A stretch of 64,000 nucleotides of DNA from Phytopseudomonas seleniipraecipitans (GCF_900102335.1 NZ_FNBM01000001.1:620001-684000), one strand, 5' to 3'; positions 1-9,168 are shown, counted from the first letter of the stretch. Notes: generated from the letters alone by a model not told the origin. Numbers and translations are program-made.

Positions 1-721
1 TCGACAGGTCGATCTGCTGGCCCAGCCCTCCCGCGCCAACGAAGCCCATCACCACCGAGGCGCGTATCGCACATTCCCAGCGGTACACCGTGTAGGACGT
101 CAGTTCGGAGGCGGCATTGGGCAGGATGCCGTAGGCGAACGCCGCCAGGCGCCCGCTACCACTCTGTAACAGGGCGTGCGCGGGGCGTTGATCGACCGAT
201 TCGAAAATCTCCGCATAGACCTTGCCGAGCATGCCGGCATAAGTGATGGCGATGGCTAGCACGCCGGCGGTTGGGCCGAGGCCCACGGCACGCACGAACA
301 GCAGCGCCCAGACGATTTCCGGCACGCTGCGCAGAAAGATCAGCACACCGCGTACCGGCCAGCGCAGGTATTGGCCTGGCAGGCTAGGCCGCCCGTGGCG
401 CGCTGCCGCCGACAACGACAACGCACGGCTGGCCAGCAGGCTCGCCGGCACGGCCAGCAACAAGGCCAGCGCCATGCCCGCAGTGGCGATGGCCAGGGTC
501 TGCAGGGTTGCGTCCAGCAGCAGTGCAAGGAATTCCGCGTCCCGCGCTGGGGGCCAGAAGTCCTTGAGAAAACTGCCCATCGACTGGGCGCTGTCCGGCT
601 GCACCAGCACCCCAAGATCCAGCTCCGCGAGTTGGATGCCCGGCCACAACAGGACGATCGCCAACAGGGCGAGGAGCATGCGTGGGCCGGCCGCGGGGTC
701 GCGGGTATCGGCTCTCAGCAT
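1..721 (-). CDS. PhnE/PtxC-family ABC transporter permease, putative selenate transport (3' end outside window)
   Basis: Inner-membrane permease of a phosphonate-type ABC importer, cut off at the left edge, so the C-terminus is missing. I read this frame from the reverse complement. It opens at an ATG at 721 that overlaps the TGA of the ATPase gene (ATGCTGA), which implies translational coupling. About 240 residues are visible. A hydrophobic segment at about 15-32 is followed by the permease domain. That domain carries the EAA-type loop near the visible end (Gly-x-Leu-x-Ala-Phe-x-Tyr-Gly-Ile-Leu-Pro-Asn), then Phe-Val-Gly-Ala-Gly-Gly-Leu-Gly. It is the third gene of a minus-strand operon (binding protein, ATPase, permease). 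The substrate is inferred from the neighbouring selD; phosphonate or phosphite cannot be excluded from the permease alone. Confidence 0.85.
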   Translation of the reverse strand, partial: MLRADTRDPAAGPRMLLALLAIVLLWPGIQLAELDLGVLVQPDSAQSMGSFLKDFWPPARDAEFLALLLDATLQTLAIATAGMALALLLAVPASLLASRALSLSAAARHGRPSLPGQYLRWPVRGVLIFLRSVPEIVWALLFVRAVGLGPTAGVLAIAITYAGMLGKVYAEIFESVDQRPAHALLQSGSGRLAAFAYGILPNAASELTSYTVYRWECAIRASVVMGFVGAGGLGQQIDLS

Positions 722-1512
722 CGTGTCGCCCAGGTCGTGGCAGCGGACGCGCCAGGGCTCGCGGCGCTGAGCTGATCGTTTTCGTACAACGCATCGAGCC
801 GCTGGCGGTCGACATCGCTGGCGGGCAGGTCGAACACGATCTGCCCGTCACGCAGGCCGATCACTCGTGGGAAATGTGCAAGTGCCAGTTCCACCGTGTG
901 CAGGCTGGCGACCAGCGTGACCTGGCTGGCCTGCGCGTGGCGGCACAGCAGCGACAGCGTATGGTCGGCCAGGCGTGGGTCCATGGCCGACACGGGCTCA
1001 TCCGCAAGAAGCAGTTCCGGCGCCTGATACAGCGCACGCGCGATGCCGACCCGTTGCAGCTGGCCGCCCGATAGCTCGCCGCAGCGGGCGAACAGCTTGT
1101 CGGCCAGATCGAGCTTCGCCAGCTCGGCGCGCGCGCCGGGAATATCCAGCGGGTGCAGTAGGTTGAGCAGGCTCTTGCCCAGGCTCCACTGGCCGAGTTT
1201 ACCGGCCAGCACGGCGGTGACCACCCGTTGCCGCGAGGGCAGCGGTGGCGCCTGGTGGATCAGCCCGATACGCGCACGCAGGCCTTGCCGTTGGCGGCTC
1301 GACAGCTGCCAGGGGCGCTTGCCGAGCACCTCGACGTCACCCGTACTGGGCGCCAGCGCGGTAGCCAGCAGGTTGAGCAGGCTCGACTTGCCCGCGCCGG
1401 ACGGACCGATGATCGCCACCCGTTCGCCGCGCGCAATGTTCAGCTGCAAACCATCAAGTGCCTGAACGCCGTTGCCGTGCCGCAGGCCAATGCCGGACAG
1501 GCGCAGGGTCAT
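715..1512 (-). CDS. PhnC-like ABC transporter ATP-binding protein, putative selenate transport
   Basis: Cytoplasmic ATPase subunit (265 aa) that powers the adjacent importer. Walker [10 protein letters not shown] is near residues 37-45, the ABC signature [15 protein letters not shown] is near 148, and Walker B LLLADEP follows; a Q-loop Gln is in LIHQAP. Length and motif order match PhnC-type ATPases. The gene overlaps the binding-protein stop upstream (ATGA) and the permease start downstream, so the three genes form one tightly coupled transcript. An extended C-terminal tail of about 25 residues after the last conserved helix is rich in Ala, Ser and Thr and looks dispensable. Confidence 0.9.
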   Translation of the reverse strand: MTLRLSGIGLRHGNGVQALDGLQLNIARGERVAIIGPSGAGKSSLLNLLATALAPSTGDVEVLGKRPWQLSSRQRQGLRARIGLIHQAPPLPSRQRVVTAVLAGKLGQWSLGKSLLNLLHPLDIPGARAELAKLDLADKLFARCGELSGGQLQRVGIARALYQAPELLLADEPVSAMDPRLADHTLSLLCRHAQASQVTLVASLHTVELALAHFPRVIGLRDGQIVFDLPASDVDRQRLDALYENDQLSAASPGASAATTWATRC

Positions 1513-2360
1513 TTCAGCAGGTCGGCAGCGCGGGCAGCCTCTTCGATGCCGGTGTAGTTCTCAGGCTTGGTAGCGATGAAGCGGCTGGCGGCCTGCAGGT
1601 CGAGAATCGCCTTGTGCTCCGGGTTGGCCGGGTCGAGCGCCAGGAATGCCTGCTTGATCTTCTCGGCCAGGGCCGGGTCGAGGCTGCCGCGCACGGTCCA
1701 GTTGTAGTCGAAGTAGGTCGGCGTGGTGGCGAATACCTTGACCTTGTTCGTGTCGACCTTGCCGCTGTTGACCAGCTTGTCCCACACGCTGGCGTTGAGC
1801 ACGCCGGCATCCACCTTGCCGGCCTGGACCCAGGCAGCAGTGGCGTCGTGAGCGCCCGAGTAGGCCACGCGGCTGAAATAGGCCTCCGGCTTGATGCCGT
1901 CCTTGAGCATGAAGTAGCGCGGCATCAGGCTGCCCGAGGTGGATGACACCGAACCGAAGGCAAAGGTCTTGCCCTTCAGGTCGGCCAGGGATTTTACGCT
2001 TGGGTCCGAGGTGATGAATTTGCTGGTGAATTCGGCATCCTGCTCGCGCTGTACCAGCGGAATGGCGTTGCCAGTCTTCAGGTGCACCTGCACGAAGGTG
2101 AAGCCGCCCAGCCAGGCCATGTCGAGTCGGTCGGTGGCCAGCGCTTCGACCACCGCCGGGTAATCCGCCACCGGGACGAACTCGACTTTCATGCCCAGCT
2201 GCTGCTCCAGGTACGCGCCCAGCGGCTTGAACTTGCGCAGCAATTCGGTCGGTGCTTCGTCGGGAATGGCCGACACGCGCAGGGTGTCAGCGGCGTGCGC
2301 GGTGAGAGCGGACAAGGACAGGGCGAGGCCGGTGACCAGCGACAGGGTGCGCTTGAGCAT
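1509..2360 (-). CDS. Putative selenate ABC transporter substrate-binding protein (PhnD-like)
   Basis: Periplasmic binding protein of 283 aa. The first 23 residues form a signal peptide ending Ala-His-Ala, and the mature protein starts with [17 protein letters not shown]. That opening, together with the [16 protein letters not shown] motif and the Ser-Thr-Ser-Gly segment ([14 protein letters not shown]), is typical of the phosphonate/phosphite binding-protein fold. A subclade of this family is known to sit beside selD and is annotated as the putative selenate binding protein. Here selD starts 233 bases away in the divergent direction. It heads the minus-strand transport operon. The ligand is therefore inferred from family and context, not from identified ligand residues. 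Confidence 0.82.
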   Translation of the reverse strand: MLKRTLSLVTGLALSLSALTAHAADTLRVSAIPDEAPTELLRKFKPLGAYLEQQLGMKVEFVPVADYPAVVEALATDRLDMAWLGGFTFVQVHLKTGNAIPLVQREQDAEFTSKFITSDPSVKSLADLKGKTFAFGSVSSTSGSLMPRYFMLKDGIKPEAYFSRVAYSGAHDATAAWVQAGKVDAGVLNASVWDKLVNSGKVDTNKVKVFATTPTYFDYNWTVRGSLDPALAEKIKQAFLALDPANPEHKAILDLQAASRFIATKPENYTGIEEAARAADLLK

Positions 2361-2443
2361 GGAGTTCTCCGGTTCAATAGCGGAAAAAACGGCTGGAAGG
2401 CGCTCATCGGTGCGCGTTCCAGAAGTGGGTAAAGAGCGCGGCG

Positions 2444-2558
2444 ATTATAGGAGGCGCCGCGAGAAAGGCCAGCTTTGCCGGAGTTTGTAGTCGTTTCATG
2501 GAGCGCAGCGGGGGCGCGGACGCGCGGCCGTGAATCAAATGGCCGCAGCCCCTATAAT
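2444..2558. promoter_or_regulatory. Divergent promoter region between selenate transporter and selD
   Basis: Two perfect TATAAT -10 boxes face away from each other. One is on the plus strand at 2553-2558, ahead of selD. The other is on the minus strand at 2444-2449, ahead of the binding-protein gene. Neither has a convincing -35 hexamer at 16-18 bases. The arrangement suggests the two operons share a control region. Confidence 0.4.
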
Positions 2559-2593
2559 CCCAGGCCTGTTTCCCAGCTGTCGAGAACGTTGCC

Positions 2594-3628
2594 ATGAGTG
2601 AGCCGATCCGCCTGACCCAGTACAGCCACGGTGCTGGTTGCGGCTGCAAGATTTCCCCCAAGGTGCTGGAGGTGATCCTCGCCGGCAGCGGCGCGCAGAA
2701 CCTCGACCCCAAGCTCTGGGTCGGCAACGCCTCGCGTGATGACGCCGCGGTGTATGCGCTCGACGACGAGCGCGGCGTGGTATCGACCACCGACTTTTTC
2801 ATGCCCATCGTCGACGACCCGTTCGACTTCGGCCGTATCGCCGCCACCAACGCGATCAGCGACATCTACGCGATGGGCGGCGATCCGTTGATGGCCATCG
2901 CCATCCTGGGCTGGCCGGTCAACCTGCTGCCGCCAGAAGTCGCCCGCGAAGTGATCCGCGGCGGCCGTGCGGTGTGCGATGCCGCCGGTATCCCGCTGGC
3001 TGGCGGGCATTCCATCGACGCGCCGGAGCCGATCTTCGGCCTGGCGGTGACCGGCGTGGTGAACAAGCGGCACATGAAGCGCAACGACACCGCCCAGGTT
3101 GGCGACACCCTGTACCTGACCAAACCGCTAGGCATCGGCATCCTCACCACGGCCGAGAAGAAGGCCAAGCTGCGCGCCGAAGACATCGGCCTGGCACGCG
3201 ACTGGATGTGCACCCTGAACAAGCCGGGCAGCCGCTTCGGCAAGCTCGAAGGCGTCAACGCGATGACCGACGTGACCGGCTTCGGCCTGCTCGGCCACCT
3301 GGTGGAGATGGCTGACGGCTCCGGGCTCAGCGCGCGCGTGGATTATGCCGCGGTGCCGCGCCTGCCGGGCGTCGAGCATTACCTGGCCGAGGGTTGTGTG
3401 CCGGGTGGCACGCTGCGCAATTTCGACAGCTATGGCGAGCGCATCGAGGCGCTCAGCGACGAGCAGCGCGACCTGTTGTGTGACCCGCAGACCAGCGGCG
3501 GTCTGTTGATCGCCGTCAGCGAGCAGGGCGAGGCCGAGTTTCTCGCGGTCGCCGCCGAGCTGGGCCTGGAGCTGGCGCCCATCGGCGTGCTGGTTGAGCG
3601 ACAGCGTCACGCCGTCGAGGTGTTCTGA
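2594..3628 (+). CDS. selD: Selenide, water dikinase SelD
   Basis: Makes selenophosphate from selenide and ATP, the selenium donor for selenocysteine and 2-selenouridine. The protein is 344 aa. Its glycine-rich N-terminus HGAGCGCK places the catalytic residues at Cys16/Cys18 and Lys19, equivalent to Cys17 and Lys20 of the E. coli enzyme. The codon is TGC, so this is the cysteine form and not the selenocysteine form. Other family hallmarks are the Asp-rich [11 protein letters not shown] segment, [12 protein letters not shown], the [14 protein letters not shown] motif and [11 protein letters not shown]. Its stop overlaps the start of mnmH (TGATG), so the two are co-translated. Confidence 0.97.
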   Translation: MSEPIRLTQYSHGAGCGCKISPKVLEVILAGSGAQNLDPKLWVGNASRDDAAVYALDDERGVVSTTDFFMPIVDDPFDFGRIAATNAISDIYAMGGDPLMAIAILGWPVNLLPPEVAREVIRGGRAVCDAAGIPLAGGHSIDAPEPIFGLAVTGVVNKRHMKRNDTAQVGDTLYLTKPLGIGILTTAEKKAKLRAEDIGLARDWMCTLNKPGSRFGKLEGVNAMTDVTGFGLLGHLVEMADGSGLSARVDYAAVPRLPGVEHYLAEGCVPGGTLRNFDSYGERIEALSDEQRDLLCDPQTSGGLLIAVSEQGEAEFLAVAAELGLELAPIGVLVERQRHAVEVF

Positions 3629-4719
3629 TGCGCGACGACGCCCGCGATTACCGCGATCTGTTTTTGCGCGATGTGCCGATGATGGATACCCGCGCCCCGG
3701 TGGAGTTCGTCAAAGGTGCTTTTCCCGGTGTGCTCAACCTGCCGCTGATGACCGACCTGGAACGCCAGAAGGTCGGCACCTGCTACAAGCAGCACGGCCA
3801 GGAGGCGGCCATCAAACTGGGCCATCAACTGGTCGGCGGGCAGACCAAGGCCGAGCGGGTCGCGGCCTGGGCCGCGTTCGCCCGCGCCAACCCCGACGGC
3901 TATCTGTACTGCTTTCGTGGCGGCCTGCGCTCGCAGATCGTCCAGCAGTGGCTCAAGGAAGCCGGCATCGATTACCCACGCGTGGTCGGTGGCTACAAGG
4001 CGATGCGCACCTTCCTGCTGGACACCCTCGATGAAGCGCTGGCGCAGTGCCGGTTCGTGGTCGTCGGCGGCATGACCGGCACCGGCAAGACCGACGTGCT
4101 GGCGCAACTGCCCAATGCGCTGGATCTGGAAGGCCATGCCAATCACCGCGGCTCCAGCTTCGGCAAACGCGCCACCGGCCAACCGGCGCAGATCGATTTC
4201 GAGAACGCCCTGGCCATCGACATCCTCAGAAAGCGCGCGGCAGGCATCGAGCAGTTCGTGGTGGAAGACGAAGGCCGCATCGTCGGCAGTTGCAATGTGC
4301 CGCTGGCGCTGTACCAGGGCATGCAGGGTTATCCGCTGGTGTGGCTGGAGGACCGTTTTGACAACCGCGTCGAGCGCATTCTGCGTGATTACGTGGTCGA
4401 CCTGTGCGCTGAATTCATCGCCGTGCATGGCGAGGAGCAGGGCTTCGTGCTGTTCGCCGAACGCCTGCTGCAGAGCCTCGACAACATCCACAAACGCCTC
4501 GGCGGCGAGCGGCACCAGCGACTGCTGGCGATCATGCAGGCGGCCCTGGACGAGCAGCAGCGCAGCGGCGCGGTCGAGCTGCACCGCGGCTGGATAGAAG
4601 GCCTGCTGCGCGAGTACTACGACCCGATGTACGCCTACCAGCGCGACAGCAAGGCCGAGCGCATCGAGTTTGCTGGCGACGAAGCAGCCGTGGTCGCCTA
4701 CCTGCGCGAGGTGAACTGA
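3628..4719 (+). CDS. mnmH: tRNA 2-selenouridine synthase MnmH (SelU/YbbB)
   Basis: Replaces sulfur by selenium in 2-thiouridine at the wobble position of some tRNAs, using selenophosphate from SelD (363 aa, usual family length). An N-terminal rhodanese domain spans residues 5-125 and has its active-site loop at Cys95 (YCFRGGLRS). A P-loop follows at 148-155 (GMTGTGKT), then a HRGSSFG motif. Coupling to selD through a TGATG overlap shows a shared transcript. No selA or selB is present in the window, so local use of selenophosphate appears directed to tRNA modification. Confidence 0.96.
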   Translation: MRDDARDYRDLFLRDVPMMDTRAPVEFVKGAFPGVLNLPLMTDLERQKVGTCYKQHGQEAAIKLGHQLVGGQTKAERVAAWAAFARANPDGYLYCFRGGLRSQIVQQWLKEAGIDYPRVVGGYKAMRTFLLDTLDEALAQCRFVVVGGMTGTGKTDVLAQLPNALDLEGHANHRGSSFGKRATGQPAQIDFENALAIDILRKRAAGIEQFVVEDEGRIVGSCNVPLALYQGMQGYPLVWLEDRFDNRVERILRDYVVDLCAEFIAVHGEEQGFVLFAERLLQSLDNIHKRLGGERHQRLLAIMQAALDEQQRSGAVELHRGWIEGLLREYYDPMYAYQRDSKAERIEFAGDEAAVVAYLREVN

Positions 4720-4733
4720 CGGCCTTAGCCATA

Positions 4734-5125
4734 TAGGGCGTACGCGAAGCAGTACGCCGCGTGCCGGTAGGGCGGACTGTTCGCTGGCGCTCCTGAGTCC
4801 GCCCTACGTGGAGTACTGGCCTGACGAGCACGGACGTAGGGCGTACTCGCGAAGCAGTACGCCGTGTGGCGGTATGGCGGACTGTTCGCTGGCGCTGCTG
4901 AGTCCGCCCTACGTGGGGAGTACTGGTCTGACGAGCACAGACGTAGGGCGTACTCGCGAAGCAGTACGCCGTGTGCCGGTAAGGCGGACTGTTCGCTGGC
5001 GCTCCTGAGTCCGCCCTACTTGGAGTACTGGCCTGACGGGCACAGACGTAGGGCGTACTCGCGAAGCAGTACGCCGTGCGCCGGTATGGCGGACTGTTCG
5101 CTGGCGCTCTTGAGACCGACTTGCG
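4734..5125. repeat. Array of four ~105-bp REP/BIME units
   Basis: Four near-identical direct repeats begin at about 4734, 4837, 4944 and 5049. Each has two hairpins. The first is TAGGGCGTACTCGCGAAGC closed by AGTACGCC. The second is GGCGGACT closed by AGTCCGCC around a TTCGCTGGCGCTCCTG loop. Units are joined by a spacer reading GAGTACTGGCCTGACGAGCAC. The last unit is decayed. The array directly precedes the RAYT gene, as expected for REP mobilisation by these transposases. Confidence 0.85.
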
Positions 5126-5171
5126 TGGTTGGTCTAGGCTCTACTCGTTAGAAACGTCAAGGACGACGCAT

Positions 5172-5705
5172 ATGCCCAACTATCGCCGTGTATGGCGCCC
5201 TGGCGGTACCTACTTCTTCACCCATACCCTGCGTTTTCGACGCGGCAACGATCTGCTCGTGCGCCACATCGACACCCTGCGTGAAGCCGTGCGTGTCGTC
5301 CGGCAACGTCACCCGTTCGAGATACACGGCTGGGTGGTATTGCCCGATCACTTCCACTGTCTGATCGAACTGCCGCAAGGCGAGGTCGATTTCGCACTGC
5401 GCTGGCGCTTGATCAAGATGGTCTTCTCCCGAGCTGTACCGGCGGACGAGTGGCGTTCGAAGATTCTCCGGGATCGTCGGGAGCGGGGCATCTGGCAACG
5501 TCGTTACTGGGAGCACCTGGTACGTGACGAAAAGGATTTCAGGCGTCATCTCGATTACATCCACATCAATCCGCTCAAGCATGGCCTGGTGCCGCGAGTA
5601 GGCGATTGGCCATATTCCACGTTTCACCGGGATGTCGAGCGCGGGCTCTATCCCGAGGACTGGGCCGGACCCCCGGAGACCGACGCAAGCCTGTATGACG
5701 ATTGA
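5172..5705 (+). CDS. REP-associated tyrosine transposase (RAYT)
   Basis: Single-strand-specific Y1 HUH-type nuclease thought to mobilise REP hairpins. I chose the ATG at 5172 (177 aa, MPNYRRVWRPGGTYFFT), a start typical of the family; longer upstream frames are only REP sequence read through. The HUH motif is HFH in LPDHFHCLIELP near residues 60-71. The catalytic tyrosine is in HLDYIHINPLKHGLV near 128. REP units flank the gene on both sides (4734-5125 and 5742-5812), forming a REPtron-like unit. The frame is intact, so it may be active. Confidence 0.9.
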   Translation: MPNYRRVWRPGGTYFFTHTLRFRRGNDLLVRHIDTLREAVRVVRQRHPFEIHGWVVLPDHFHCLIELPQGEVDFALRWRLIKMVFSRAVPADEWRSKILRDRRERGIWQRRYWEHLVRDEKDFRRHLDYIHINPLKHGLVPRVGDWPYSTFHRDVERGLYPEDWAGPPETDASLYDD

Positions 5706-5741
5706 CCTGGGCCAGGAGCGATCATGACACCCGATTCGCCA

Positions 5742-5812
5742 CGTAGGGCGTACTCGCGAAGCAGTACGCCGTGAGCCGGTAGGGCGGACTGTGCTCCTGA
5801 GTCCGGCTAGTT
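5742..5812. repeat. Partial REP/BIME unit downstream of RAYT
   Basis: Begins with the same TAGGGCGTACTCGCGAAGC hairpin as the upstream array and continues into a shortened second hairpin lacking the TTCGCTGGC loop. Its end overlaps the TAG stop of the convergent MFS gene at 5807-5809, so the element supplies that gene's last bases and probably acts as a terminator for both genes. Confidence 0.75.
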
Positions 5813-6976
5813 GCTGAGTCGCGTATGGAAGTGCCCGCTGCCCGGCTTGAAGCGCGCGGCCATGACCATCAGCGCCAGGGTCGCCACGGCCATGGCCAGC
5901 CAGCTCAGTCGCAGGTCATCGGTGTACTGGCGCAGCAGCCCCGCCAGCAGCGGCGAGCAGGCGGCGATCAGGTAGCCGCCGCCTTGCACGAACGCCAGCA
6001 GGTCGCCGGTCTGCCGTGGATCATCAAGATGATCCTGAGCCACCACCAGCGAGAGCGGGAACAGCGCACCGATACCGATACCCACCAGGATGCAGATCGG
6101 CACGACCAGTTGCAGCGGTGCGAACAGCAAACCCAGCAGGCCGGCCAGCAGCGACAGCAGCACCACGGCCAGCAGCGGGCGGCGATCCGGGTAGCGCGCC
6201 AGCAGGCTCGAGGCCAGTAGGCCGGCGGCCACCTCGCAAAGCGTCAGCGCGGCCAGCAGCAAGCCGCTGGACTGCGCGCTCCAGCCCAGAGCGGTGTAGT
6301 AGGGCGGCAGCCAGGCCAGCACCAGGGTGTAGCCGGCAGTGCCGACGCCGAAGAACGCCATCAGTAACCAGGCTCTCGGCGAGCGCCAGGCGTCGAGGTG
6401 TTGCACCTCGCCAGGCGGTGGCGCGCTATCGGCCGGTGCCGCTTTGTTCCACAGCAGGCTCGCGCCGGCCGCTGGCAACGCCCACAGTGCCAGCGCCCAG
6501 CCCCAACCGATCCAGTGCGCGAACCAAGGCGTGAGCGCCGCGCCAAATGCCGCGCCGCCCATGATCGCACAGCTGTAGAAGCCGATCAGGCGGCCACTGT
6601 CGTTGCTGAAGCGTGCCTTGATCAGACCAGGCAACAGCGCCTGCACGAACGCAATACCGGCACCGGCCAATAGCGCGCTGACGATCAGCGGTGCCGCCTG
6701 AGGCAGCACGCCGCGGATTGCGCAGGCGAGGGCGATCAGCACAACGCCGACAAGAATGCCGTTCTGCTCACCCAGGCGCCGGCGCAGCACGCCGGCCGCC
6801 AGCGCCCCGAGGCCCATGATGACGATAGGCAGGCTGGTCAACAGGCTGGCGCCGACATGGCCCAGACCGGTGTCGAGCTGGATGCGGTCGAGCAGCGGGC
6901 CGAGCGCAGCCAGCACCGGGCGCAGGTTGAGGCCAAGCAGCACGATGGCGAGTAACAGCAGGGGCTGGCGTTTCAT
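5807..6976 (-). CDS. CynX/NimT-family MFS transporter
   Basis: Inner-membrane major facilitator of 389 aa with about 12 hydrophobic segments. The start is ATG at 6976 (MKRQPLLLLAIVLLGLNLRP). The Asn-Leu-Arg-Pro segment at the end of helix 1 is characteristic of the CynX/NimT group (cyanate or nitroimidazole-type transporters). The start overlaps the stop of the EamA gene (ATGA), so the two transporters are co-translated and share the promoter next to the MarR operator. A much longer reading through the EamA region in this frame is an artefact. Substrate unknown. Confidence 0.9.
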   Translation of the reverse strand: MKRQPLLLLAIVLLGLNLRPVLAALGPLLDRIQLDTGLGHVGASLLTSLPIVIMGLGALAAGVLRRRLGEQNGILVGVVLIALACAIRGVLPQAAPLIVSALLAGAGIAFVQALLPGLIKARFSNDSGRLIGFYSCAIMGGAAFGAALTPWFAHWIGWGWALALWALPAAGASLLWNKAAPADSAPPPGEVQHLDAWRSPRAWLLMAFFGVGTAGYTLVLAWLPPYYTALGWSAQSSGLLLAALTLCEVAAGLLASSLLARYPDRRPLLAVVLLSLLAGLLGLLFAPLQLVVPICILVGIGIGALFPLSLVVAQDHLDDPRQTGDLLAFVQGGGYLIAACSPLLAGLLRQYTDDLRLSWLAMAVATLALMVMAARFKPGSGHFHTRLSN

Positions 6977-7887
6977 GACTTGTTCTCCTGCGCACCGCGC
7001 CACGCCACCAGCAAGACACCGCCGACGATGCACAGCGCCGCCAGCAACATCGACAGGCTGCCGTGCTCGCCCAGCAGGGTGACGGCCATTGCCGCACCGA
7101 GCATCGCTGCCACCGAACCGATCTGGCTGAGGTATACCGCGCCGGCCAGCTTCTGCAGCACGAAATACAGCGCGTAGACGATGGCGAACAGCGCCATCTG
7201 CACCAGCAGCAGGCTGACCGCCGGCCCGCTGTGCAGCGCCGGGGCGAGCGTCACGTCGAACAGGGCCAGCGGCAGCAGGAGCAGGGCGCCACCCAGCAGC
7301 ATGCCCGGCGCCAGCGACAGCGGGCTGGCACCGGCCGGCCAGCAGCGCGAACGGTAGATGTTGCCCAGGCCGAGAAAGACCGGCACCGCCAGCGCGGCGA
7401 GAATCCACAGTAACGGGCTGTCGCCGCTGTGCATCTTGTCCAGCGCCAAAAGCAGGCTGCCGCTCAGGCCAATGCAGATACCCAGCAGGCGCACCCGGCT
7501 CAACGGCTCCATGCGCAGTGCCAAAGCCAGCAGGTAGGTGATCAGCGGCGGAAATGCCAGGCACATCGACGCGAAGCCCGCACCCACATGGGGAATCGAG
7601 CTGAACAGCAAGCCATTGGGCAGGGCGATGCTCAGCAAGCCCGAGGCCAGGTAGTAGCGTTGCAGGCGAGGGCTCAATCCTGGCGCTTCGCCACGCAGGC
7701 GGGTGAACAGCAGCAACAGCAGGCCGCCACCGAGCAGGCTCCAGAGCAGATAGGCCACCGGCGACCAGCCCGCGGCGCTGGCCAGTTTCACCAGGTTGCT
7801 GGTCAGCCCCATCAGCGCGCCGATGCCGAGCAACAGCAGAAGTGACAAGAGCGGTCGTGATTGTGGGGCGGCCATGGCTGGTTCCAT
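6973..7887 (-). CDS. EamA/DMT-family transporter
   Basis: Drug/metabolite-type permease of 304 aa with ten predicted membrane segments arranged as two EamA repeats (about residues 14-145 and 160-298). It lies first in a two-gene minus-strand operon with the MFS transporter. It is divergent from the MarR gene, with 71 bases between the two starts. The inverted repeat in that gap suggests both exporters are de-repressed by a small molecule sensed by the regulator. The substrate cannot be told from sequence. Confidence 0.88.
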   Translation of the reverse strand: MEPAMAAPQSRPLLSLLLLLGIGALMGLTSNLVKLASAAGWSPVAYLLWSLLGGGLLLLLFTRLRGEAPGLSPRLQRYYLASGLLSIALPNGLLFSSIPHVGAGFASMCLAFPPLITYLLALALRMEPLSRVRLLGICIGLSGSLLLALDKMHSGDSPLLWILAALAVPVFLGLGNIYRSRCWPAGASPLSLAPGMLLGGALLLLPLALFDVTLAPALHSGPAVSLLLVQMALFAIVYALYFVLQKLAGAVYLSQIGSVAAMLGAAMAVTLLGEHGSLSMLLAALCIVGGVLLVAWRGAQENKS

Positions 7888-7927
7888 CCAATGAATACGC
7901 TAAGATGGAAACATTCTTTTTGAAAAG

Positions 7928-7945
7928 TATCTTGATGGCAAGATA
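7928..7945. promoter_or_regulatory. Putative MarR operator palindrome
   Basis: TATCTTGATGGCAAGATA is a perfect 7-bp inverted repeat with a 4-base spacer, centred between the divergent transporter operon and the marR-type gene. The size and position fit a MarR dimer site that controls both directions. Confidence 0.65.
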
Positions 7946-7958
7946 AATCGAGGGCGAT

Positions 7959-8456
7959 ATGCAAGATCGTGCACAATTGGCCGCCGAACAGTGGCAGCAG
8001 CAACGCCCGGACCTGGACGGCTTTTCCATGGCGGTGATCGGCCGCCTGGCCGAGCTGTCCCACGTTATCAGCCGCGACCACCTGCTGCCGTTCTTCGCCG
8101 AGCACGGCCTACAAGCCGGCGAGTTCGACCTGCTAGCCACCCTGCGCCGCTCGGGCGAGCCCTACGCATTGATGCCCACTGCGTTGTACGAGAGCGCGAT
8201 GATTTCCTCGGGCGGTATGACCAGCCGCATCGACCGCCTGGAAAAGGCCGGATTGATTGAGCGCCGCCGCCACCCCAGCGACCGCCGCGGCATTCTGGTG
8301 GCGCTGACACCTGCCGGTTTTGCACTGATCGACAACATGCTCGTCGCCCACGTCGCTAATCTACAGCGCGTGCTCGCTGCCCTCAACGACGAGGAAAAAC
8401 AGCAACTGCACGCGATCACCGGCAAGCTGTTGGGCAGCCTAACTGCAAGCGGGTGA
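7959..8456 (+). CDS. MarR-family transcriptional regulator
   Basis: Winged-helix repressor of 165 aa. The core spans about residues 35-140: recognition region ALYESAMISSGGMTSRIDRLEKAGLIERR, then the wing HPSDRRGILVALTPAG, both standard for MarR. It is divergent from the EamA/MFS pair, with an 18-bp palindrome upstream that is the likely binding site. It probably represses itself and the exporters and is released by a ligand. The inducer is unknown. Confidence 0.92.
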   Translation: MQDRAQLAAEQWQQQRPDLDGFSMAVIGRLAELSHVISRDHLLPFFAEHGLQAGEFDLLATLRRSGEPYALMPTALYESAMISSGGMTSRIDRLEKAGLIERRRHPSDRRGILVALTPAGFALIDNMLVAHVANLQRVLAALNDEEKQQLHAITGKLLGSLTASG

Positions 8457-8473
8457 ATCAGGAGAAGCGAGCC

Positions 8474-8631
8474 TTGTTGCTCACGGTATTGATCATTGGC
8501 GTGACCGCCCAGTTGTTCTTCGCCGGCCTGCTGCTGGTGGGCTACCTGAGCCGGCGCCGCGGCTGTCCAACCTTTGGCATCTACTGCTGGTCGTAGGGTT
8601 CGGTCTGTATCTGCTCTATGTGAATCACTGA
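8474..8631 (+). pseudogene. Small two-helix membrane protein, apparently frameshifted
   Basis: After the MarR stop an AGGAG precedes TTG at 8474. This frame encodes a hydrophobic helix (LLLTVLIIGVTAQLFFAGLL) and a basic Arg-rich turn, then stops at 8596. A second frame picks up at the same basic turn and encodes another helix (LSNLWHLLLVVGFGLYLLYV) ending at 8631. The two halves together make a sensible 50-residue hairpin membrane protein, so a one- or two-base indel near 8555-8563 is likely. Function unknown; sequencing error is possible. Confidence 0.4.
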
Positions 8632-8680
8632 GGTAGAACTGTCCAGAATGAATGTTAGGGGAGAGATAGATCATGGAGGG

Positions 8681-8866
8681 ATGTTCAACGTCATCGGTTT
8701 CATATTTGAGGTCGCATTCAGGGCACTTGGGCTCTGGGTATTGAAGGTGATGACGTTCGGGCATTATCGCGATACCAACAGCTATCTGTATTTCCTACCG
8801 AACTTCGTTGGTTGCGTATTTTTTCTTGTGGTGCTGTTTGTCGTTGCGCTGTGTTTATCGGATTAA
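8681..8866 (+). CDS. Small membrane protein of unknown function
   Basis: 61 aa from the ATG at 8681, which has a strong GGAGGG directly upstream. I prefer this to an upstream in-frame start because the extra residues are polar and lack a ribosome site. There are two hydrophobic segments, about residues 5-22 and 41-58, joined by a polar loop (TFGHYRDTNSYLYF). It is AT-richer than its neighbours. I do not recognise the family. Confidence 0.6.
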   Translation: MFNVIGFIFEVAFRALGLWVLKVMTFGHYRDTNSYLYFLPNFVGCVFFLVVLFVVALCLSD

Positions 8867-8909
8867 AGGGCCTCATGTAGCTAACTGCCGCTGCGGATGA
8901 AACTCGTAA

Positions 8910-9168
8910 GGTGGACGACGCGTTATTTGTCCACCATTGGGTGGTGGCGACGCTGGATCAACGATCAGCTAGGTAGCGTGGATCGGGGCGAGCAGCTGAC
9001 GCCTCATCCGTCCCTCGGAAACGCAAGGGGGAACGCGTCAGGATCGCTCCCGCGCTTCAGCGAGGTAGCACAGTCCAGGGCGCTCCGCGCCCGTACGGGC
9101 CGGTGACATGCACCAACAGCGGGCGCAGAGCGTCCTGGAAGTCGTTGCCACGCGGAGCGTGGCAACGA
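8910..9168. repeat. Gene-free interval with two REP-like hairpins
   Basis: The interval 8867-9269 holds no convincing gene. It has a GGTGGAC/GTCCACC hairpin at 8910-8935 and a perfect hairpin at 9142-9168 (TCGTTGCCAC, loop GCGGAGC, GTGGCAACGA). The latter resembles a common Pseudomonas intergenic palindrome. They may act as terminators or insulators ahead of the PAAR cassette. Confidence 0.55.

Noticed and set aside
4734..5125. CRISPR-like array of direct repeats
   Set aside because: Units are ~105 bp, contiguous and nearly identical throughout, with internal hairpins. There are no unique spacers and no cas genes. They match REP/BIME units.
5807..8140. Single 777-residue minus-strand protein
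   Set aside because: The frame reads through from the MarR region into the MFS gene. The N-terminal half is low-complexity and antisense to real genes; the true MFS gene starts at 6976.
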